DNA of 64,000 nt from Dactylorhiza incarnata (taxonomy: Eukaryota > Streptophyta > Magnoliopsida > Asparagales > Orchidaceae): contig JAWHQI010000001.1 of assembly GCA_033032865.1 (NCBI GenBank), positions 2,936,001-3,000,000 on the forward strand, read 5' to 3'. The notes beneath the pieces are model-generated. The model was not told where the DNA came from and made no database searches. It saw only the letters and a program-made list of their open reading frames with translations. This document shows, one piece after another, positions 45,571 through 56,386 of the stretch. Made by a program: the position numbers and the translations under genes. Position 1 is the stretch's first letter, and each line of letters begins with the position of its first letter.

Positions 45571-46519
45571 ATGAACAAACTATGGTGGTCATGATTATCA
45601 ATATAGCAGTCAAACCACATGATTATGAAATTCTAATTCTATTATAAAGACGATAAAATTGAATGCAATGGACGATGCACATGAGAATGCCAAAGTAGCA
45701 ACATCACTAGGATTAGAGTGTCGAAGCCTAGCACTTGAAAGAACATCGTAAGACTAATGCAGAACGAACTGGGTGAGTGTCGTAACTTCAGCCTTACCAC
45801 CAATAATTGCCTGCAATGTAGTCAAACAATGCAAACTGAGATGTGCATTTGACTTTGGAATTCAAATAACGATTCTGTAACACATGAAACTGTATATAGA
45901 TAGCAAATAAAAGTTATGAGTGGCTACATCAGTTATGACACAAGTCCTTGACAAGTAAAATGGAACTGATGTATTTAGATAGTTAAATATTGAAACCAAT
46001 TCGTTTACAAAGAAGATGGTGACAGTTCACAAGAAGTACATCGTTGCTGCAAGAAAACTGCAACAAAGCCTTAAAATGATGTATCCCAAGCTATATCTAG
46101 AACATGGTATCATTTGAAGAAGTATAGAGAGCATATCTTGAGTTGTAATAATTGCATCCAAAATAAGTGATAAAATATGCAAACTCAATACATAATTATA
46201 TTGGGATTAACTTTACGTGAATGCACACTTATGATAAATAATTCAGTTTGCAATCATCAGCATAAGAAACTACACATAGTGTACAAGGCTCCCATCAATG
46301 AAGGTTACATAATGAGTGAGATAAAAAAAAGCTTCAGTACACATGCTACAAGAAAAAGAAGTATCTTGTTTGTGTGATTAGTCAGAAAGCAAACTAAGAT
46401 CAACCCAAATTTCCTAGTGCAGATGTAAGACCCAACACAATCTCAAATTGGAAAAAAGTTTTCAATTTGCTTTGCCTTTAATTTGCGACTCAACAGTAAT
46501 CTTGAAACAACATAGGCCC
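45571..46519. other. CACTA interior between minisatellite arrays, no gene
   Basis: AT-rich; the frame 46177-46377 has no recognisable features. Confidence 0.6.
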
Positions 46520-46765
46520 TGTAGCTGTAGTTTGCTGCAGCTGCAGTCGCAGTTGCAGTTTGCTGCATCTGCAGCAAACCCGCTGCTGCAGTTTGCTGCA
46601 GCTGCAGCAAACCCGCTGCTGCAGTTTGCTGCAGCTGCAGCAAACCCGCTGCTGCAGTTTGCTGCAGCTGCAGCAAACCCGCTGCTGCAGTTTGCTGCAG
46701 CTACAACAAACTCGTAGCTGCAGTTTGCTGTACCTGCAGCAAACCCGCTGCTGCAGTTTGCTAAA
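46520..46765. repeat. Palindromic CTGCAG minisatellite, array 2
   Basis: About six near-identical 33-bp copies of TTTGCTGCAGCTGCAGCAAA plus CCCGCTGCTGCAG. Within the array the palindrome is exact in several successive copies. Confidence 0.95.
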
Positions 46766-47079
46766 GCTTCCGTTGCTGTAGCATGATGTACTTAGGCATT
46801 AGTGAGACATTTAATTGAAACCTCCCCTGTAAGTTTGCAAAATTACTGGTTGCATCCCTCTATATTTTGAAATTACATAAAGCTCCCTCGCAGTTTACAT
46901 TTCATAATATACTTGCTCAAAAAAGAGTAAATATTCGTTTGTGCATGCATGCTATGAAATGAAAACTTACAGGGGAGGTTTTTGTAATTTGAAAAGATAG
47001 ATGGATACAACCTGTAATTATGCTAACTCCTTCGAGAGGTTTGGATAATTATGTAAACCCAATGATGTACTTTAATTTG

Positions 47080-47195
47080 TTGCAGCTGCAGCAAACCCGC
47101 TGCTGCAGTTTGCTGCAGCTGCAGTAAACCCGCTGCTGCAGTTTGCTAAAGCCGGAGCAAACTCGTTGCAGTTTGCAAACTCGCTGCAGATTTAT
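47080..47195. repeat. Palindromic CTGCAG minisatellite, array 3
   Basis: Two to three copies of the same unit, decaying into GCAAACTCGCTGCAG. Confidence 0.85.
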
Positions 47196-47560
47196 TTATA
47201 AAAAAGACTTGGATTGAAACTATAAGGAAAGACATGATGTACTTAGGCATTAGTGAGACTATAAGAAACCATCAAACATAAACCAATGACTAGACCAAAA
47301 TGAATTCAAATGCTCAAAAGGGGGAAGTAAAAAGGGAAACCTGTTTGGACATTCCAAATCTAAATAAATATGCTTTATCTAATCTACAATATGTACAAGA
47401 GCCTAAATTAAACACATCATAGGAAATACACCATTTGTACGCTTTATAAGTACTGTGAAAATAAATATGTGAAAAATATTAATAGAAGAAGAGATGAGGA
47501 GGTAAAGGAAGAAACAGCTCACAGAGGAGGGTTTTTCAACCAAATAGCACCAAAAAGTCA

Positions 47561-49404
47561 TCAAAGTTGGCCATATTTTTCCAAAACAGCAGTCAACATC
47601 TCCTTCAACTCATTATCTCCTTCTTTTAAACCCGCAATTTCTTCATTGTGAGTTTGAATCAACGCCTCCTGCCTTTCAATAAGCTTTGTCTGGGATGCAA
47701 TATGAGAGCTGGCATTGCGCAATTCTTCTTCTGTCGAATTTAACTTCTCTTTCAATTGATTAGTGGCCTCGTTAATTATTTTCTTCCTTTGTCTGGAAGG
47801 AACGAAACCATAGCCTAATCCTTTGTCATAACCAGACTTATTTCCAAGTGCTTTTTTTATAATTTCTCTCTCGGACATTACACTTTCACCGTCAGATTCA
47901 ACTGTTGATGCTCTCAGCCTTTCCATTTCAAGATGTAAAATAATATTACAATAGAAACATAAGTTATCACCGACAAACATCAATTCTCTCGACTAGTTTA
48001 AATTCTGACTTACATATGCTGCTTTAGCTTTCTCACTAACAAACACATCATTCTTCTTATGAGTGTTAGCAAAGTTCTCAACAGGACTTTGATTAACCTA
48101 CATGTGAACATAATATTAGAGAATATGAGGTAATAATCAAAATTCACTAATAATATCATTACATTACCATTTCCAATAGTCGTGAATGATAGGATTTGGA
48201 ACTTGACATATGAGTAAACGACATTTGTGACCTATTATCAGCGTTAGTTTTGGACCTTTTCTGTTATTATTCAAATTCACATATGAGTGCATGTACTGAA
48301 GCTTTTACTAATCATATATACATATATACATATACATATATATATATATATTAAACATGATTTTGTAAATTACTAAAATTCACCTTAAAACACTCACTGT
48401 CGAAGTAATCGCACAAGGCACACCACTTCTCGAGTGAGATCCAATCAAACGGGCTACAAACTCTTGGATTCTTTCCCAATGCAACATATTCTTTATAAGT
48501 TACAGATAATCTCCCTCTCCAATGCGTATAACTACGCTGAAACATCTCATCCATATAGCATTTTTACTAATTGATCTGTAGACCATCCATTTATATCAAA
48601 CCATTGCTACAAAGGAATAATATATATATTTAGTTATTCCAACCAAATTGAAAAAAATGTCATATACAAATTTACTTACATCTAATCCAGCATATACAGG
48701 AAGTATACGTTCATTTTCAATTTCGCTCCAGGGGGTCAAGAAATCCAATCCTGGACTATGTCTAATAACAACGCCTATCCCATTTGCTAGCTGATTTGCA
48801 AAACGACGTGGTTTCTTGAAGCCTTCAGGGAACTCAATCTCAAGCAATTTCTTATCCTAAAAAATGTATGTTATCATATAGTGTATTAGTATGTAACTTT
48901 AAAGATAAATAAAACATACATTTTCTTCAATAGCTTTCTCGATAGATTTTCCCGTGCTCGCCCCACGACCTCTTTTTTTACTAGAGCTTGCTACTGCAAA
49001 ATTAAACAATCTTAATAAATATATGGTTCTAGTAAATAATAAACATCGGTATGAAATATAATTAAGGAATGCTTACCAGTATTATCAGATATCTGTGGTG
49101 TACTTCCATCATCAAATTCATTAGACGCAACATCATCATGAAGATGATGTGATCCAAGAGATGATGGCTGTGCACTAGATGAAGGTGTGGTTGGTAGACT
49201 AGACGATGGTGGTAGACTAGACGATGGTGGTAGACTAGACGATGGTGGTAGACTAGACGATGGTGGTAGAATAGATGATGGTGGTAGAGTAGACGATGGT
49301 GGTAGAGTAGACAATTCAACAACATCATCATTTGTTGGTTCATCATTAACCAACGCTTTACTCCTTGTTACAGGGCGACGTAGAATGACAATCTTCGGAG
49401 GCAT
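47561..49404 (-). pseudogene. CACTA second gene: Ptta/En/Spm (Transposase_24-like) protein, seven exons
   Basis: Splice sites can be read through most of the gene. E1 49404-49077 starts MPPKIVILRRPVTRSKAL and contains a LPPSS tandem repeat. E2 48993-48920 is basic (SKKRGRGASTGK). E3 48856-48680 reads LLEIEFPEGFKKPRRFANQL, then WSEIENERILPVYAG. E4 48606-48384 reads QWFDINGWSTDQLVKM, then DEMFQRSYTHWRGRLS and WISLEKWCALCDYFDS, with a one-base frameshift near 48552. Short E5 (about 48253-48172, RSKTNADNRSQMSFTH) and E6 (about 48098-48015, VNQSPVENFANTHKK) lead to E7 (about 47923-47561) with GYDKGLGYGFVPSRQRKK and a coiled coil (STEEELRNASSHIASQTKL) to the stop. The WR..L plus W..LC plus G..GYGKGLG pattern is that of the plant Ptta/En/Spm transposase family, TNPA's likely counterpart, which binds subterminal repeats. 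One frameshift apart, it looks nearly complete. Confidence 0.75.
49155..49330 (-). repeat. 18-bp tandem repeat in exon 1 (LPPSSx)
   Basis: Seven to eight copies of GGTGGTAGACTAGACGAT (plus strand), encoding repeated Leu-Pro-Pro-Ser-Ser-(Ser/Thr/Ile) in the minus-strand protein. In frame, so length changes would be tolerated. Confidence 0.9.
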
Positions 49405-49517
49405 TTTTTTGCAAAGTAAATAAGGTACAAATGTTAAATAAGATACAAATGTTAAATATCACATTAGAATAATATTCAATCACAAATATGAAAAGTAAGA
49501 ATTGGACTAGAGTTTCA

Positions 49518-51687
49518 TCATAATAGATAAGAAATAAACTTGACGCACCATGGCTCATCTTGAGCATGAGTAGCATACATGGTATCATCATTGTTATCAC
49601 AATATTGAACAAGTGTTTCATCATCTTCATTTGTAGACTCATCTTCGTCAACGTTATCATTACTATGTTCCTTCTCTTCGCGGATTTTAGTTAGATCTTC
49701 CACATTTATAATATCAGGTTCTATATATTCTCTTGCTAGAAATTGCAAGTTATGATCCTCAATAACAAATATCAATTCATTATTAGAAGACTCATGTTGT
49801 TGAAAAGCCTCTCGAACCATGGACTCACCTATGTTATCATTTAAAAAATTGCAAAATCTTTTTTTTTCATCCAAAGATAAATTATAGCATGCTTGAGGTT
49901 TTATTATAGTACTTCCACTTATAATCAAGTGCAACTCCTTCCTAATGTTAAGATCTCGCAAATCTTCTCGTGCTTTTTCTGTATCTTTATTTTTTTCCAT
50001 CAATGTTCATTAACGTGCCCAACACATTATCACAAATATTTTTTTCAACATGCATTACATCAGTGTTGTGTCGTATCAAAAGCTTATGCCAGTATGGTAG
50101 TTCAAAGAAGATGCTTTTCTTCACCCAATTTCCTTCTTCAATGTTGCGTTTCCTCTTTCGTTTGCTTGGGTGTTTTCCAAATTTATCAAAATTGTGTTCG
50201 AGTGTGCTCAAATTTGAAAGTAATTGTGCTCCACTCCACTCCAAAGGTTTTGAACGCATTTCTGACTTTCCATCGAACAATTTACTCTTTCGATATGGAT
50301 GATCATTATGTAGATAACAACGATGTCCCATATAACATATCTTACATCGAATCCTTTTAGAATATGTACCATAAAAATAAGATGGGCATGCCCCATATCC
50401 CTTTGTGGTCCACCCAAATAAGTTACTAAGAGCTGGAAAATCATTAATTGTCCACATAATTGCAGCATGCATTTTAAATGTTTGTTTAGCATATGTGTCG
50501 TAAGTCTCAACGCCATTCCATAAATCTTTCAATTCTTCTATCAATGGTCTAAGATAAATATCAATATCTTTTCCAGGTGCACGTGGGCCAGGAATTAGCA
50601 ATGACATCATAAAAAACTCATCTTTCATCCCTTTGTATAATGGCATATTATAAGGAATTAGCACAACTGTCCACATACTATAAGAAGTACTCATATTTCC
50701 AAATGGATTAAACCCATCAGTCGCCAACCAAGTCTAACATTACGTGGATCTGCGGCAAAACTAGGATAGTTTGCATCGAAACTCTTCCATGCAGGTGAAT
50801 CCACGGGATGACTTAAAGTACCTTCTCTCTCTATATGCTTCTCAGTATGCCACCTCATGTAAGATGCAGTTTTAGAAGACATATAAATTATTTGTAGTCT
50901 TGGTTTTAAGGGAAAATACCTTTTGAGGAATCAATTTTCCTTTTCCATCGTTATATTTCCAACGTGGTTCTTCACACAGGACAAACATCTTTCTTCTCAT
51001 TCTCCATCCAAAATAGTGCACAATCATATTTACATGCATCAATCTTCTTGTACCCCAAACCTAAACCAGAAAGAAGTTTCCTAGTCCAATAAAGAGACGT
51101 TGGAATAAGATTACCTTCTGGCATCACATCTTTTTTTAATTCAAGAAGCATGTTTACCGATTTATCTAACATCTTGTTCATTACTTTGATATGAAGCAAT
51201 TTAACAATGAATGATAACAAAGAATATTTTTTGCAATCTGGGTATAGTCCACGTCTGGCGTTACATAATAGACTTGAAAAAGTTTTACTATTTTCTTCTG
51301 TAGTATTCTCAGGAAGTTCTACATCTCCAATCTCTTGTATCATATCTACTAAATCATCAATGGCTTCAATATCATCCTTTTCCTCAAAATTATTTCTAGG
51401 ATTTTGAGAAGATTCACTACTATTAGTATTGAACCCAAAAAACGTGTCATTTTAGTTTCTCCATGATGTATCCAATCTTTATAGTACTTATAAAACTCTT
51501 TCACATGCAAGTCTGTTTTAACTTCAATAAAACTCTTTGGTTTAGTGTTTCGACATACATTGCATGGGCAAAGAAGTTTATCTCCATAATAAATAGCATT
51601 TTCTCGTGCAAACTCCAGAAATAAGTCCACGCCTTCTGTATAAGTGGAACTAAACCTATCTTATTCATAAATCCAATCTTTATCCAT
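49518..51687 (-). pseudogene. CACTA TNP2-type transposase, truncated and frameshifted
   Basis: The gene starts at ATG 51687 (MDKDWIYE, then an in-frame TAA) and enters the transposase-associated domain: GVDLFLEFARENAIYYGD, LCPCNVCRN, YKDWIHHGE (to about 51470). TNP2 N-terminal parts follow (51343-50972: FSSLLCNARRGLYPDCKKYS), then ASYMRWHTEKHIEREGTLSH and ADPRNVRLG (to about 50735). There a one-base deletion shifts the frame into LATDGFNPFGNMS (50727-49987), IPGPRAPGKDIDIYL, FGWTTKGYGACPSYF, DVMHVEKNICDNVLGTLMNI. The last block (50003-49518) reads KAREDLRDLNIRKELHL, EKKRFCNFL, then leaves the family pattern. The following 200-plus residues of the usual core seem deleted and replaced by an acidic tail. 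It would bind and cut element ends; this copy is inactive. Confidence 0.85.
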
Positions 51688-51759
51688 AACATGAAGCCGC
51701 CTAGAGGAGAAAAATATTTAAAATAGATCCATAACTTGATTTCAATCCACAAAAACCTA

Positions 51760-52551
51760 ACTTAAAAAATGATTCGAAATTATACCACTATACGGTGCAA
51801 GGGAAGAGTTCAAAATCCAAACTTGAAGCTTTCCCAAGCAATGCCGGAAGAATACGTGCTGCGATGGAAGAAGAAGATTAGAGATTAATTAGGTTTTCTC
51901 ACACAATTTCATATAAGAAGAAGATTAGAGCATACAACATTTGTGCCCAAATCACACTCACAGCAAGCACGGGATAAAAAGCGAAACATTTGTGCCCAAA
52001 TCAAACCCTATTTCCATACACACAGTCTAGGGCTTGAAATCAGGGGATAAGATAGTCAGTCGACGGTCAACAGCCTTGCATATTAGCACCCATTATCCAT
52101 AGTGCAGTACAAGGTTACACATACACACACTTACACACAGATTCACACCCCTAATCCATATATCTGCACCCCTAATCCATGCGTTCAGTGACTGAAGAAC
52201 GCTCACACACACTTACACAGACATTTTCACTCTACGAGTTTAGGTATATCTCAAGGAGATGATGAAGAACGCTAGTATCGCGTGATCAGGAAGAAAGCTG
52301 GATCAAGAACACTGCTGGATCAAGAAAAACGCATGAGAAGAGACACCGGAGAGGGTATCGTGAGGAGTCGTGCCGATTCGCCGGAGGAAGAAGTGAGCCG
52401 CGATCAAGGATGGGATGGGGGTCGAGGGTTTCGAGAATATGTTTCAGGGTCGTCGACGGTTTCGAGACAGAGTTGCAATTAATTAGTTTAGAGAATATAT
52501 GTTTATGGAGGGAAATTTCCCTCCAAATAATTCAACTCATAATTTTAAGAT
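51760..52551 (-). promoter_or_regulatory. 5' flank of the TNP2-type gene, no coding sequence
   Basis: CACAC-rich and AT-rich leader and promoter-side region; the frame 52282-52482 has no family pattern. No TATA box was identified with confidence. Confidence 0.4.
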
Positions 52552-52559
52552 AAATATTT

Positions 52560-52742
52560 AGGTACGTATGCACATCAAATTTGGGAGGTGCGAGATCGTA
52601 GGATTTCGCGATCAATGGTCGAGATGCATCTCCCGCAAAAACATCTGAAATTCTTCTTTAATACTGCTTTATCCACCGTTGGATCTCGCAATCCTACGGT
52701 CGAATCTGCTCGCGCACCTCCGGGAGGTGCGCATATGTACCC
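52560..52742. mobile_element. hAT-like MITE, 183 bp, with exact 8-bp target duplication
   Basis: Flanked by AAATATTT at 52552-52559 and 52743-52750. Termini AGGTACGTATGCAC and (complement) GGGTACATATGCGCAC are inverted repeats, and the arms continue with GAGGTGCGAGATCGTAGGAT against matching bases of the right arm. Non-coding. An 8-bp duplication fits hAT elements; the superfamily is inferred from that alone. Confidence 0.75.
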
Positions 52743-52984
52743 AAATATTTGTGTAATTTTAAATGGGGTCATTTATGCAAATTTATTACATAATTTGATA
52801 TGTTGACTCAACATTCTATATATACTCGCTTCTGAGACTTAACAATCTATATATACTCACTTCGGCGGTTCAACAATTATTTTGGTCTAAGACAGAATGT
52901 TAGAGATCCCCTTGATGAATTATATGAATTATACGATGTTGCCTTGTATGCAAATCTATTGGTTTGTTGGTTTTTAGAGGTACT

Positions 52985-53049
52985 TGGAGTTATCTGTGTG
53001 TATCTAGCTATCTGTGTGTCTATGTGCGTGTCTATGTGTGTTTGTGTCT

Positions 53050-53081
<32 letters not shown>

Positions 53082-53344
53082 CTATGTCTGTGTTATCTCT
53101 AGCTATGTGTGACTGTGTCTGTGTGTGTCTGTGTCAATATGTGTTTGTGCATGTGTGTGCCTGTGTTGTGTGTTTATGTCTGTCTGTGTTTGTCTGTGTG
53201 TATGTGTCAGTGTCTGTGTGTATGTGTATGTCTGTATTTGTGTGTATGTTTCTGTCTGTGTCTATATCTGTGTCTGTGTGTGTGTGTGTGTCTGTGTGTC
53301 TGTGTGTATTTGTGTCTGTATGATCTCTAGCTAGCTATGTGTGA

Positions 53345-53375
<31 letters not shown>

Positions 53376-53610
53376 GTGTCTGTGTAGTGTGTCTGTGTTA
53401 GTCGTATGTGTCTGCATGTATCGATGTGCATGTGTGTGTGTCTATGTCTGTGTGATCTCTAGCTATATATGTATATGTACTGTGTTTGTGCGTATCTGTG
53501 TATGTGTGCATTGTGTGTGTCATTTGTGTGTGTGTGTGTGCCTGTGTGTGTGTGTGTGTGTGATTGTGTGTGTGTGTATCTGTGCGCGTGCGTGTGTGTC
53601 AGTTTGTAAT
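52985..53610. repeat. TG-rich compound microsatellite
   Basis: Over 600 bp of TGTGTG, TGTCTGTG and TATGTGTG alternation, interrupted by CTCTAGCTA motifs about every 120-250 bp (53095, 53325, 53455). Cys/Val-rich frames (52964-53718) are artefacts. Confidence 0.95.
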
Positions 53611-53634
53611 GAGATACAAGAAAATGAGGAAATG

Positions 53635-53850
53635 ACGTGCGGTCAAAAATGCATGCAAGTGCAAAACACGCGACTGTGCATAAAACGTGCGCTCGGGCAA
53701 AAACACGCGCCCGAGTGAAAAACACGTGCCCGGGCGAAAAATTCCTCTCTCGGGCCAAAAATGCTCTCCCGAGCCTGCGTCGTGCATGCGCTTGTGCTCA
53801 GAGGTGGTCGCGCGTGCGCACGGGAGTGTCTTTGCGTGCGTCGGGGCCCG
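53635..53850. repeat. Degenerate GCGCCCGGGCGAAAAA repeats, block 1
   Basis: Units of about 20-28 bp carrying CGCGCCCG(A/G)G plus GAAAAA, ending in a GC-rich CGTGCGTCGGGGCCCGTGCG. A second block lies at 54950-55410. Confidence 0.7.
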
Positions 53851-54116
53851 TGCGCGATAGTTATTTTATTCTAAAATTATGTTAATAAATTAATGTCAAA
53901 TTGACATTCATTTTTAAATTTAATATTTTTAATTTTTGGATTATTTTTTTTGCAAAATTTATGGAGAAAAATTTTCCTCTATATATTTCATTCATGTAAG
54001 AGAGAGGGGGAGAGGAAGAAAAACTTTTATAAAAATGTTTCTAAAGTCTTATAAAAACTTTATATAACATTTTTCATAAAATTTTATAAAAAATTTATAT
54101 AAAGAAACTTTATATA
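53851..54116. other. AT-rich CACTA interior
   Basis: Repeated CTTTATATAA and TTTTATAAAA inverted motifs; no gene. Confidence 0.6.
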
Positions 54117-54395
54117 TCTTTAACTACTATATATAAAGAAACATTAAAATGATTTTTTGTTAAAATATAAATGTTTTAGAAAAAAATAATTATGAATATT
54201 ATTGATGTATATTTTTTACGGTCATTTTGAGTACTCATATGTATATGTTGCGGGCAAAGCCCGCCGGGGGCGGGCGAAGCCCGCCGTCGCCGGCCGGGTA
54301 CTGTAGAATGCGGGCGCAGCCCGCTCAAAGGAGAGCGCAACCCACTAAGAGTCAGTGAGCACGGGCGAAACCCGTGCGAAGCTGCTCGTAAAGTT
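54117..54395 (+). repeat. Hairpin repeat family, copy 2 (inside the CACTA element)
   Basis: Opens with CTTTAACTACTATATA, like 7773, skips the middle of the family, then runs TACGGTCATTTTGAGTACTC, GC hairpins (GCGGGCAAAGCCCGC) and a final double stem: CACGGGCGAAACCCGTG nested in GAGCA...TGCTC. Confidence 0.75.
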
Positions 54396-54949
54396 TTATA
54401 TAAAAACTTTATATGAAATTTTTATAAAAACGTTTTATAAAGTTTTACATAAAATTTTATACACGTTTATATATAATTAAATTTATAATTATAATTTATT
54501 ATATATTTAACCGGTTATATATATATATTTATTATAAAGGTATGGCCGTGCTCGATACTCTCCGCTGTGACCGTACACCGGCATCGACGGTATCTCCGCC
54601 AAAACTGTACTCTCCCACTCTCAGACGCTCGATCGATCAACTAACAGTGCATAGGAAAAGCGCACGTGCCCCACACGACATTACTTACCCCCGCCTCGAT
54701 AGTGTCTCAGTGCGACGACGCTCATGCAGCTCGCAAACCCCCGCGCGTGAAAATACCCAAAATTTAAAATTTTTAGTCTTATTTTTTTAAAGGCTACAAA
54801 AAACGTCGTCGTAGACGTATCATTATGTGGTGATAATAAATAAATAAAATTATTTTTTAGTAATAATATATTTCTATTTATACAAAAATTTAAAAGATAC
54901 ATTAGATATTTTTCATGTTACGATATTTAATTAATAGTCATCTCTCGTG
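54396..54949. other. CACTA interior, no supported gene
   Basis: AT-rich with a GC-richer island (54540-54760) whose frame 54542-54790 shows no family pattern. Confidence 0.5.
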
Positions 54950-55410
54950 TGCCCGTAAGAAAAATGCATGCTTGGGCTAACAATATTTGCACCCAGTTAA
55001 AAAATGCGCCCCCGCGAGAAAATGCGTAATTAGCTAGCTAGGCTAAAACATTCCCGGGTGGGAAAAAGAATCAGGACGAAAAAAGCGCGTCCGAAAAAAT
55101 GTGTTTTTGAAGAAAACGCTCCAGAGCGAATAACTTATGCGCAAAGAAAATTGTGCTCCCGAGCCAAAAAGTGTGCGCAGTAAAAAACACGCGCCCTGAC
55201 AAAAATGAACTTGGGAGAGAATGAGTGATGATTCGAAAATGCGTTCTCGGCCGAAAACATACTCCCGGGCAAAAATGCGCGCCTAGGAGACAATGCGCCC
55301 AAGCAAAAATGCATGCTAGGGCAAAAATGCGCCACCGGACAAAAAAACGCGCACAAGTGAAAAACACATACTCGGGCGAAAAAATACGCTCTAGGGCCTA
55401 AAATGCGCAC
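54950..55410. repeat. Degenerate GCGCCCGGGCGAAAAA repeats, block 2
   Basis: At least twelve loosely conserved copies of (A/G)(T/C)GCGC..(C/G)GGC(A/G)AAAAA. The minus-strand frames 55071-55410 reflect it as repeated aromatic/Cys/His strings. Confidence 0.7.
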
Positions 55411-55429
55411 TCATGTTTTAAAATTTAAT

Positions 55430-55716
55430 ATATGTATTGTAACAAAACTTTGGTTACAAAAAATACTGATTGTAAGAAAATTCTAGTTGTTACAAATACT
55501 TTCAAGGTGTTGTTACAATTGCTGTTTATTGTGATGATATTTTACTATTTGTAACGTAAAACTAGTTTTGTTACAAATACTTGCACTTATTGTAACAAAC
55601 ATTTAGTTATTGCAACAAAATATAAAATACTTGTTACAAAAACTAATCTTTTGTAACAATAGCAAAATTTCGTTATCAGATGTAGTTATTAGTAACAAAT
55701 TTCTTATTCGTTACAA
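55430..55716. repeat. Right subterminal repeats of the CACTA element
   Basis: Many TTGTTACAAATACTT and TTGTAACAA motifs in both orientations, ending in the right TIR (55717-55751). They share TTACAAA and GTAACAAA cores with the left side. Confidence 0.8.
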
Positions 55717-55937
55717 TTTAGTCCTTACTGAAGGTGCAGTTTGTTTTAGTGAATACAGTTACTGAACTATTAAAATTGTAATAAGATATACAGTCAAAGT
55801 ACAGTGGAAAATAGTTGGACTTATAAATAGTAATACTCACTTAATACAGTTCAATACTATATACAGACAGGAAACAATATGATTCAAGTCACTAAGTAGA
55901 ACATTGAAAATCAAAACAAATGAATCGAAGGACTTAC

Positions 55938-55973
55938 AGTGCCAACATTATCATCTACTTTGTCTGATGACAT
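55938..55973 (-). pseudogene. FAR1-like transposase gene, exon 1
   Basis: ATG at 55973 encodes MSSDKVDDNVGT, followed by a consensus donor GTAAGT (55937-55932). In phase 0 it joins exon 2 at 43424 (VQKSSVVFP). The intron contains the 220-bp tandem repeats and the CACTA element. The start lies about 340 bp inside the right TIR, fitting a TIR-driven promoter. Confidence 0.7.
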
Positions 55974-56311
55974 TATATGGGGTATGCAAGTATCTCGTGG
56001 TAAAAAAAACTAACAAGGGGAGCAATACAAATAAATTAGATGAGTTAAATAACAATGCAATGGATAGCTGGACTTGTTTGCATTTCGGGGTAACCAGCAG
56101 CGGGATCAAGTTCGGATGCATTATAGGCACTCACCGAGAACTAGGAAGGCGGAGCGGCACCGAGAACTAAAACAAGGGTTTCGCCGGACCTTAATGGGTT
56201 CGCCGGAGCTAAAGGGGTTCGCCGGAGAGTTAGGGTTTCACCAGAGCTAAATGGGTTAGCAGAAGATGGAGTGTTTCACGCTCTAGCTGGGTTTCTGCGG
56301 GAAGGAAGGGA

Positions 56312-56386
56312 AGGAAATAAGGTGGGCCCTGCGGTATTTATTTTCGCAGTATCGATTCCTGCGTTGAGCGCAGAGAAAATTTTCAG
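56312..56386 (-). repeat. MULE right terminal inverted repeat
   Basis: Reverse complement of 8171-8245: GTATTTATTTTCG, CGATTCCTGCGTTGAGCGCA, AGAAAATTTT. The adjacent 56180-56290 has GGGTTCGCCGGAG-type repeats in the 5' leader of the FAR1-like gene. Confidence 0.85.

Larger units (their letters stand above)
43899..55751 (-). mobile_element. CACTA (En/Spm) DNA transposon, 11.85 kb
   Basis: Left end CACTACAACAAAATACAC, right end complementary to CACTAAAACAAACTGCAC; both continue to AGTAAGGACTAAA at the same distance. The 3-bp target duplication AAT is at 43896-43898 and 55752-55754. Subterminal regions are filled with GTTACAAA-type motifs in both orientations. It carries two minus-strand genes: a TNP2-type transposase (51687-49518) and a Ptta/En/Spm Transposase_24-like gene (49404-47561). 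Extra cargo includes a palindromic PstI-site minisatellite, a TG-rich block, a small MITE (52560-52742) and a hairpin-family copy (54117-54395). Both genes have frame defects, so it is probably non-autonomous. Confidence 0.95.

Noticed and set aside
45273..46781. Leu/Gln- and Ala/Asn-rich frames, up to 124 aa
   Set aside because: Translations of the CTGCAG minisatellite in different frames; no start context or family.
52964..53718. Cys/Val-rich frames of 60-125 aa
   Set aside because: Pure consequence of the TG-rich microsatellite.
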